Part shown: positions 1 through 5,259 of the stretch, piece after piece | How the letters are laid out: each line of letters begins with the position of its first letter | Position numbering within the stretch: the first letter of the stretch is position 1 | From: Balneolia bacterium | GTDB lineage: Bacteria > Bacteroidota > Rhodothermia > Balneolales > Cyclonatronaceae | Direction: 5' to 3' | Assembly (NCBI GenBank): GCA_003566395.1 | Contig: PXDL01000369.1 | Location: forward strand, 1-8,074 | Length of the DNA stretch: 8,074 bases | The notes under the pieces: model-generated | Database searches by the model: none | The model's input: only the letters and a program-made list of their open reading frames with translations | Told to the model about the DNA's origin: nothing | Position numbers and translations under genes: made by a program

Positions 1-3
1 CAG

Positions 4-42
4 AAAAAGCACCGGAGGGCGAACGCGCTTCGGTGCTTTTTT
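4..42 (+). terminator. Rho-independent terminator of an upstream gene outside the window
   Basis: An 11-base arm (4-14, A-tract followed by GCACCG) pairs perfectly with 31-41 (CGGTGC followed by a T-run), and six Ts close the element at 37-42. The 16-base loop can form a competing small hairpin, GCGC-TTCG-GTGC (25-36), with a UUCG-type tetraloop directly before the T-run. Either fold would terminate rightward transcription. Because the 5' arm begins with five As, the element could also work leftward. The gene it serves lies before position 1. Confidence 0.85.
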
Positions 43-390
43 GTGGAAAAAAGGGGTTAATTCAGAATGCAGAAATTCAGAATTCAGAATGGAGGGATAC
101 GATTACCACACCGTCACCCGATTGCGTCATTTTGAGTAGTCTTTATATTAAATGGAACTCGCAGACCGGCAACACTCTGAAACTGAAAAATGAAATCTGA
201 ATCCTGTTAAGAGCTCTTGAATAATTCTTAGCCAACAAAGGGTTGCAATTTGCGTATATTCCGACCGGTTTTGTTGTCCGGCGACATTGTATTCACAGGC
301 CGGAAAGATAAATATATTCAACAACTTACTGCCTCCAAACAGCCGACGGACGCAGTTCATTTTTTCTAAACGATTTGAAACAAGCTTACC
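43..390. other. Intergenic leader upstream of hflK, no gene seen
   Basis: This stretch of about 350 bases lies between the first terminator and hflK. It holds the TTCAGAAT repeat cluster at 61-90 and several A+T-rich hexamers that could be -10 boxes (TATATT at 144-149, 255-260 and 313-318). None has a convincing -35 box at the right distance: the best is TTGCGT at 122-127, 16 bases before the first TATATT. A minus-strand reading frame across 148-678 runs mostly opposite hflK and has no family resemblance, so I do not count it as a gene. Confidence 0.6.
61..90. repeat. Short direct-repeat cluster, three copies of TTCAGAAT
   Basis: TTCAGAAT occurs at 61-68, 76-83 and 83-90; the last two share a base, and a related GCAGAAAT lies between the first and second. 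The cluster begins about 20 bases after the terminator. It looks like a small intergenic repeat made by local duplication or slippage. The units are too short and too close together for a CRISPR array. No function can be assigned from this window. Confidence 0.6.
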
Positions 391-1392
391 ATGTCTAAAT
401 CTAACGTTAATTTTGATTTTCCGGATCTTCCACCGGAGGTTAAAATGCTCAAAAATCATGTGTTTAAAATCCTGATCGGCCTCGTGGTCCTGATCGGTTT
501 GTACACATCGGTTCAAACGGTCGCCCCTGAGGAAGAAGGGGTCATCCTTCGCTTCGGCGAATACACTCGGGTTGTTCAGCCCGGCCTCAATTTTATTGCC
601 CCTTACGGCATTGAGCAAATTCACAAAATACCCGTACAGCGCCAGCTCAAACAGGAATTTGGTTTCCGCACGGTGCAATCCGGCCAGCGGACAACCTACT
701 CCAAATCACCCTATGTTGATGAGTCTCTGATGCTTACCGGAGACCTCAATATCGGTGATGTTGAATGGGTGGTTCAGTATCGTATAGTGAACTCCTACAA
801 CTACTTATTCCGGGTTCGCAATGCCGATGAAACGCTCCGGGTGATGTCGGAGTCGGTGGTCCGGAAAATTGTTGGCGACCGTACTGTAAATGAAGTGTTG
901 ACGGTTGGGCGTCAGGAAATTGCCACCCGGGCTGAAGAACTTCTTCAGGCTATGTGCGATGAATATGAAAACGGCATCCGCATCGACCAGATCGTGCTGC
1001 AGGATGTGAATCCGCCCGATCAGGTGAAAGCTGCTTTTAATGCCGTAAACCAGGCTCAGCAGGAGCGCGAAACCCTGATTAACCGGGCCGAATCGGAATA
1101 CAACCGGGAGGTTCCGCGTGCACGTGGTGAAGCCCGCGAAATGATTCAGGTAGCCGAAGGGTACGCTTTCACCCGGCGAAACGACGCGCTTGGTGAAGCC
1201 AATCGTTTCAACTCTATTTTTGAAGAATATGTACTGGCTCCCGAGGTAACCAAACAACGCCTTTATCTCGAAACGATGGAGAAAATCCTGCCGGAACTTG
1301 GCAACAAGGTGATCGTGGATGAACAGGCACAAAGTGTGCTGCCGCTGCTGAATCTCGGCCAGACGCGCACCCTAACCGGAGGAGGTAACTGA
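391..1392 (+). CDS. hflK: HflK, SPFH/band-7 membrane subunit of the HflKC-FtsH complex
   Basis: HflK and HflC form a large membrane-anchored cage around the AAA+ protease FtsH and modulate its degradation of membrane proteins. The 333-residue product has a short N-terminal tail rich in Phe, Asp and Pro (about 1-22), one membrane segment (about 24-42), a band-7/SPFH domain (about 43-225, with EEGVILRFGEY and PGLNFIAPYGIE), and a charged coiled coil (about 220-270). The stretch QDVNPPDQVKAAFNAVNQAQ (204-223) closely matches the corresponding part of E. coli HflK (recalled, not aligned), as does the following PRARGEA. The protein is shorter than E. coli HflK because it lacks the long Gly-rich N-terminal region. 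The start at 391 has no Shine-Dalgarno; an in-frame ATG at 445 does, so the true start is uncertain. The last codons of the gene contain the hflC ribosome binding site. The family call is firm. Confidence 0.93.
   Translation: MSKSNVNFDFPDLPPEVKMLKNHVFKILIGLVVLIGLYTSVQTVAPEEEGVILRFGEYTRVVQPGLNFIAPYGIEQIHKIPVQRQLKQEFGFRTVQSGQRTTYSKSPYVDESLMLTGDLNIGDVEWVVQYRIVNSYNYLFRVRNADETLRVMSESVVRKIVGDRTVNEVLTVGRQEIATRAEELLQAMCDEYENGIRIDQIVLQDVNPPDQVKAAFNAVNQAQQERETLINRAESEYNREVPRARGEAREMIQVAEGYAFTRRNDALGEANRFNSIFEEYVLAPEVTKQRLYLETMEKILPELGNKVIVDEQAQSVLPLLNLGQTRTLTGGGN
435..447 (+). promoter_or_regulatory. GGAGG ribosome binding site before an alternative in-frame hflK start
   Basis: GGAGG at 435-439 lies five bases before an ATG at 445-447, in frame with hflK (residue 19 of the longer form). 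Starting here would give a 315-residue protein beginning MLKNHVFK and running straight into the membrane segment. The upstream ATG at 391 has no purine-rich sequence in front of it. The skipped tail (FDFPDLPPEVK) looks like a plausible cytoplasmic HflK N-terminus, and those codons themselves create the GGAGG, so the match could be a by-product of coding sequence. Confidence 0.4.
1378..1385 (+). promoter_or_regulatory. Strong Shine-Dalgarno for hflC inside the end of hflK
   Basis: GGAGGAGG (1378-1385) lies eight bases before the hflC ATG at 1394 and is formed by the last Gly-Gly codons of hflK. It fixes the hflC start and suggests tight, probably coupled translation of the two subunits. Of the annotated starts in the window, this is the only one with a strong ribosome binding site. 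Confidence 0.8.
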
Positions 1393-1393
1393 T

Positions 1394-2329
1394 ATGAGAA
1401 TTATTGCCATAATCGTCGCAATCGTATTGCTGCTCATCGTTGGTCTCAACTCCACATTTGTAGTTGATGAACGCAATCAGGCCATCGTAACACAGTTCGG
1501 AAAACCGATCGGTGAACCTATTACTTCTCCCGGACTTCATTTTAAAATCCCGTTCATTCAGGTGGTTCAGTTTTTCGACCGTCGTTTTCTTGAATGGGAC
1601 GGAGACGCCAATCAGATCATCAACCAGGATGAAACCCTGATTTTCGTAGATACCTTCGCCCGCTGGGAAATCACGGATCCGCTTCAGTTTTTCCTGCGTC
1701 TGCGCGATGAACGCAACGCACAATCCCGCCTCGACGACATCCTCGACGGCGAAACCCGGAACGCCGTAGCCAGCAACACCCTGCTCGATCTGGTGCGATC
1801 CACCAACCGCGAACCGGAAACCACCGATGATTATCTCGAAGAGCTCGATGTGCTTGAAGAGATCAGAGTGGGACGGGACGCCATTGAAGCTATGGTGCTC
1901 GAACGGGCCAATAACCGGGTTACCGATCTGGGAATTCGCATCCTCGATTTCCGTTTCAAAAGGGTGAACTATTCCGAAGAAGTTCAGCAAAATGTTTTTG
2001 AACGGATGCGCTCCGAGAGAAACCGGATTGCTGATCAGTTCAAATCCGAGGGACAGGGTGAAGCCCGGGCCATCATCGGGGATAAAGAGCGGGATTTGGC
2101 CCAGATTCGTTCGGAAGCCCGCCGGGAAGCCCAGGAAATTCGCGGACGCGCAGATGCCGAAGCTACGCGTATCTACGCCGAAGCCTATAACCGGAACAAT
2201 CAGTCGCGTGAACTCTACCAGTTCTTACGCACAATGGAAGCTTTCGAGAAAACCATGGATGATAAAACAACCATCATCATGTCCACTGACAGCGACTTCT
2301 TTAAATTTCTCAGAAGAGTGAACGACTAA
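1394..2329 (+). CDS. hflC: HflC, SPFH/band-7 membrane subunit of the HflKC-FtsH complex
   Basis: This is the partner of HflK in the membrane cage that surrounds and modulates FtsH. The 311-residue product has an N-terminal membrane anchor (about 3-20, hydrophobic Ile/Val/Leu), then a band-7 domain (about 21-205) with VVDERNQAIVTQFGKP and the segment PGLHFKIPFIQVV (46-58). A charged Arg/Glu/Ala-rich coiled coil (about 205-265) begins MRSERNRIADQFKSEGQGEA. The C-terminus carries MSTDSDFFKFLR (296-307), nearly the same as the MSPDSDFFRY end of E. coli HflC as I remember it. The length is slightly below the E. coli protein (334), mainly through a shorter middle insertion. It starts one base after the hflK stop, is co-transcribed with hflK, and is followed within 22 bases by a terminator that closes the operon. 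I see no truncation or frameshift. Confidence 0.95.
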   Translation: MRIIAIIVAIVLLLIVGLNSTFVVDERNQAIVTQFGKPIGEPITSPGLHFKIPFIQVVQFFDRRFLEWDGDANQIINQDETLIFVDTFARWEITDPLQFFLRLRDERNAQSRLDDILDGETRNAVASNTLLDLVRSTNREPETTDDYLEELDVLEEIRVGRDAIEAMVLERANNRVTDLGIRILDFRFKRVNYSEEVQQNVFERMRSERNRIADQFKSEGQGEARAIIGDKERDLAQIRSEARREAQEIRGRADAEATRIYAEAYNRNNQSRELYQFLRTMEAFEKTMDDKTTIIMSTDSDFFKFLRRVND

Positions 2330-2350
2330 ACTTTTCTTCTAAATCATTTA

Positions 2351-2389
2351 AAGCTCTGCCGGATGCTAATTTCCGGCAGAGCTTTTTTT
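2351..2389 (+). terminator. Rho-independent terminator closing the hflKC operon
   Basis: A perfect 12-bp stem joins AAGCTCTGCCGG (2351-2362) to CCGGCAGAGCTT (2373-2384) around a 10-base loop and is followed by a run of seven Ts (2383-2389). It ends four bases before the stop codon of the convergent peptidase gene. Read leftward, the stem is followed only by TTTAAATGATTT, so it probably serves hflC better than the peptidase gene but may act in both directions. Confidence 0.9.
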
Positions 2390-2393
2390 ATGA

Positions 2394-5009
2394 TTAGTCT
2401 CCATACTTGTGTTCCCACCAGGCGGGCTCGTCCTTCAGATAGCGGTCGAACCAGGCAAGAATGGTGTTTTTCCACAGCATAAATTTCCCATAGTCGAGGA
2501 TATGATGGTCCTGCCCTTCAATTTGCACATATTCCACATCCCGGCCCAGCAGTTTTAATGCGGTATAGAGCTGCATGCTCTCAGCCGGAGGCACGTTGGT
2601 ATCCGAAAGTCCGTGCAGCAGCAAAAGCGGTGTGTTGATGGCATCGGCGCGGAAAACAGGGCTCTGATTCACATAGAGTTCCGGGCTGTCCCACGGAAAG
2701 GAGTTGGCCGAAGCCACCGAGCTGTACAGGTATCCCCAATAGCCGTCGCCCCAGTAACTGGTGATGTTACTGATGCCCGCATGGGAAATTCCCGTGGCGA
2801 AAAGATCGGTTTCGGTAAGCAAAAGCTTCGTCATAAATCCGCCGTAAGATGCGCCGATGGCGCCAACACGTTCTGCATCTGCATAGGGATGGGCATCAAG
2901 AAATGAACGCACTCCCTCAATTATTTCTCCCGAAACCACTTTACCCCAGTCGTTTAGATGCCGCTGCGAAAATTCCTGCCCGTACCCGATAGCTCCGCTG
3001 GGCTGAAGCACATACACGATGTAACCGTGGGAGGCATAGAGTTCTTTGGGGTAGCGGCCCGAATAGGCGCGCGTGACCGGCGTGGTTCCGCCGTAATAGT
3101 ACACGATAACAGGATATTTTCCGTCGGCATCGAACTGCGGCGGGTAGTACACGTGGCCGTCGATTTCGGTGCCGTTTTCGGTTTCGAAACGCCAGTCTTT
3201 GGAGCTGCCGAATCGGACGGTGTTGTATTCCTGCTCGGCGGCGAAGGAGATCATCCGGCTTCTGTCACGCCGTAAATCAAAGGTGTACGCTTTGTGCGGA
3301 TCGTTAATTCCGTGCCCGATATAGGCGGCCCGGTTCGTGTTGGAGGCCACCGAAAATCCGGAAGTTATATCCACACCGGTATCAAGCTTTTCGAAACGGG
3401 CGTTGCGGGTATCGTACCGATACACATTGTTGAAGCTTTGGTCGGTTGTGCTTAGGTACACATAGCGGCCGTCGTGGCTCCAGTTTACGCCGCCGACCGA
3501 AGGATCAAATTCAAGTGTAAACGGCTCCGGCGTACGCGATTCAAGATCGTAAATATAGGCCTGAGTGTCGTAGTCGTTGGCAAGGCCGTCGGTTGTGCGG
3601 CCAAGCTCCCCGAATGCATTCGGGCTGCCGGTAATCAGCAGTTTGCGGCCGTCTGGGGCATAAGTAGCCGAGCCGAGCCAGGGCGCTTTCATAAGCTGTT
3701 CGGTTTCAAAGGTGTGAAGATCCATTTTCACCAGCTCCTGTTTGGTGAACGGACGCTCCGAATAGTCAACATGCGTACGGCTGAAAATAAGATGGCGGCC
3801 GTCAGGGCTTATGGAATTGACCGAAGTGCTTAAAAGCCCGGCCGTAAGCCGCTCACGCGTTCCCGATTCAAGATTCAGACGGTGGATAAAACTGCGGTGT
3901 CTCCAGGTCGGATAGCGGTCGTGCATACCGTCAAGGCGAGACACGCCGGTACCGTCATCATTATGCCGGTCGGTGACCGAATACAGCATGAACCGGTTTT
4001 CGGGTCCCCAGATGTGACTACCGAGATGTTCCACATCTTCGAGCACAGCCCGCTTCGTGCCCGTCTCCAGATTTACGACCCAGACAGTTCCCTTTGATCC
4101 GTCCCGGGTGGTGTAGCTGAAAATGTGGTCTTTCTGCGACCAGTTCATTCCCGTAATCGACTTTCCGCCCCGCCAGGTACGCTTCACTTCACCGGAATCG
4201 AATGAGCGGAGTTCGATACAGTTTTCCCAGCGGTTTTCACCGGGAACCGACTCCCGCATCATTACGGCTACCCAGGTGCCGTCGGCGGATATACTCACGC
4301 CTTGAGCTTCGGGAAGATTCATTAGATGGCCGAGGGACAACTGTTGCGAGGGCCTCAGATGAGCAACCGGCTCCTGAAAAGCGTCACCGGTTTTCAGCGT
4401 TGCTTCGAAATGAGGCTCGAAATCCTCTCCGCCGGGAACCAGCAGTTTCACCATAACGGTGTGATGCCCGCGCTCAAGTTCGAGCTTATGAGAAATCGTA
4501 CCTGCATCTCCGGCCCCGGTTTCGGCAGTGGATTTAGAAGCCACCCGCTTGCCGTTAAGATAAAGCGCAGCCGGATGGGTGGTTTTTATTTCCAGCGTAG
4601 TTTCTGTCCATCTTGAGGCTTGCAGATATCCGGCCAGATACCAGGCCTGAACCTCTGTTTTACGATCGGGAACCGATACACCCTGCAGCCGGCTGTCGGT
4701 TAGCGAAACCTCTCTCCAGCGCCGGTATTCGTCGTGACGAAAACCGATGCGTTCACCCTCGGCGGGCCGAAGCCCTTCGGTTTTTAAAAATCCGGATTCA
4801 AGCAATTGAGATAGGCCGTAGGTGGTTCCCCCTATGGATTCAACATCATGATAGGCAGGCAAATGAAGAAGAACAGGTCCGGCCGCAAGCCAGGTATCAA
4901 GACGGGTTTCAGTCGTATCATCGGCCGGATAAGCCGGGGTGATGCCTAAAACCATAAGCAGCAGCGGCATCAGAAGTAAGGATTTAATTTTATATATTGA
5001 GCTATTCAT
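2394..5009 (-). CDS. Secreted S9-family (prolyl oligopeptidase-like) serine peptidase
   Basis: Probable exported peptidase cleaving oligopeptides in the periplasm or outside the cell. I start it at the ATG at 5009 (871 residues), because a standard signal peptide follows at once: NSSIYKIK, then a Leu-rich core and ITPAYPA. An ATG at 5051 would add 14 polar residues in front. Numbering from 5051, the mature protein has an N-terminal beta-sandwich-like region (about 45-230, with ALYLNGKRV and HHTVMVKLL, like galactose-binding/PA14-type modules), a beta-propeller of repeated S-x-DGR-type blades (about 240-610), and a C-terminal alpha/beta-hydrolase domain (about 620-875). The triad is visible: Ser735 in GASYGG, Asp817 in HGLSDTNVPP, and His849 (or His850) in EGQDHHI. 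There is no lipobox. No start has a clear Shine-Dalgarno. It converges on hflC and is divergent from the glycosyltransferase gene. The family call is firm; the exact subfamily (dipeptidyl, acylaminoacyl or other) cannot be told. Confidence 0.92.
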   Translation of the reverse strand: MNSSIYKIKSLLLMPLLLMVLGITPAYPADDTTETRLDTWLAAGPVLLHLPAYHDVESIGGTTYGLSQLLESGFLKTEGLRPAEGERIGFRHDEYRRWREVSLTDSRLQGVSVPDRKTEVQAWYLAGYLQASRWTETTLEIKTTHPAALYLNGKRVASKSTAETGAGDAGTISHKLELERGHHTVMVKLLVPGGEDFEPHFEATLKTGDAFQEPVAHLRPSQQLSLGHLMNLPEAQGVSISADGTWVAVMMRESVPGENRWENCIELRSFDSGEVKRTWRGGKSITGMNWSQKDHIFSYTTRDGSKGTVWVVNLETGTKRAVLEDVEHLGSHIWGPENRFMLYSVTDRHNDDGTGVSRLDGMHDRYPTWRHRSFIHRLNLESGTRERLTAGLLSTSVNSISPDGRHLIFSRTHVDYSERPFTKQELVKMDLHTFETEQLMKAPWLGSATYAPDGRKLLITGSPNAFGELGRTTDGLANDYDTQAYIYDLESRTPEPFTLEFDPSVGGVNWSHDGRYVYLSTTDQSFNNVYRYDTRNARFEKLDTGVDITSGFSVASNTNRAAYIGHGINDPHKAYTFDLRRDRSRMISFAAEQEYNTVRFGSSKDWRFETENGTEIDGHVYYPPQFDADGKYPVIVYYYGGTTPVTRAYSGRYPKELYASHGYIVYVLQPSGAIGYGQEFSQRHLNDWGKVVSGEIIEGVRSFLDAHPYADAERVGAIGASYGGFMTKLLLTETDLFATGISHAGISNITSYWGDGYWGYLYSSVASANSFPWDSPELYVNQSPVFRADAINTPLLLLHGLSDTNVPPAESMQLYTALKLLGRDVEYVQIEGQDHHILDYGKFMLWKNTILAWFDRYLKDEPAWWEHKYGD

Positions 5010-5259
5010 TTCAGGATCAGAGTGGTTACATAGTTGACGATGGAGCATCATTTGACAGCCAAAGGATACAAAAAACTTGAGACATTACCCTCAGTGTCCC
5101 GTTTTTCGACGCTTTCAGGTGGCCCGTTTTTTTGGAATACGAATGCATTCATCCGTATTTTCAGATTGATTCGTTTCATTATTGACCGTCAAGTATTTAT
5201 AAATTCGAAAATCGAGCCAGCCCCTGAGTATTCAAAGCACATTTCGGTCCCTGTTCAGC
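5010..5259. other. Divergent intergenic region between the S9 peptidase and glycosyltransferase genes
   Basis: This region must hold the promoters of both flanking genes. It contains a 9-base direct repeat CCCGTTTTT (5098-5106 and 5123-5131), the palindromes TTGACCGTCAA (5182-5192) and ATTTATAAAT (5195-5204), and a TTCGAA site. A small plus-strand frame (5034-5270) overlaps the starts of both neighbours and lacks domain features, so I do not call it. I see no clear leftward promoter for the peptidase. Confidence 0.55.
5175..5203 (+). promoter_or_regulatory. Candidate promoter for the glycosyltransferase gene, with a palindrome in the spacer
   Basis: TATAAA (5198-5203) is one mismatch from a sigma-70 -10 box. 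TTCATT (5175-5180), a poor -35 match, lies exactly 17 bases upstream. Transcription would start near 5210, giving a leader of about 50 bases before the ATG at 5260. The 17-base spacer (5181-5197) contains the perfect inverted repeat TTGAC-C-GTCAA (5182-5192), placed where a repressor could block polymerase. The promoter is only a consensus match; if the organism uses a Bacteroidota-type promoter, this call would be wrong. Confidence 0.3.

Noticed and set aside
61..90. TTCAGAAT repeats as a CRISPR array
   Set aside because: The units are 8 bases and nearly contiguous, with no spacers of suitable length and no cas genes.
148..678. Minus-strand open frame of 176 codons across the leader and the start of hflK
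   Set aside because: Much of it lies opposite the firmly identified hflK, and its translation shows no domain, signal peptide or ribosome binding site that I recognise.
1214..1990. Minus-strand open frame of 258 codons across the hflK/hflC junction
   Set aside because: It lies opposite two well-supported genes and has no recognisable domain.
5182..5210. TTGACC at 5182-5187 as a -35 box
   Set aside because: At 16-18 bases spacing the -10 position reads TTCGAA, TCGAAA or CGAAAA, which are poor matches. The TATAAA nearby is only 10 bases away, too close for this pair.
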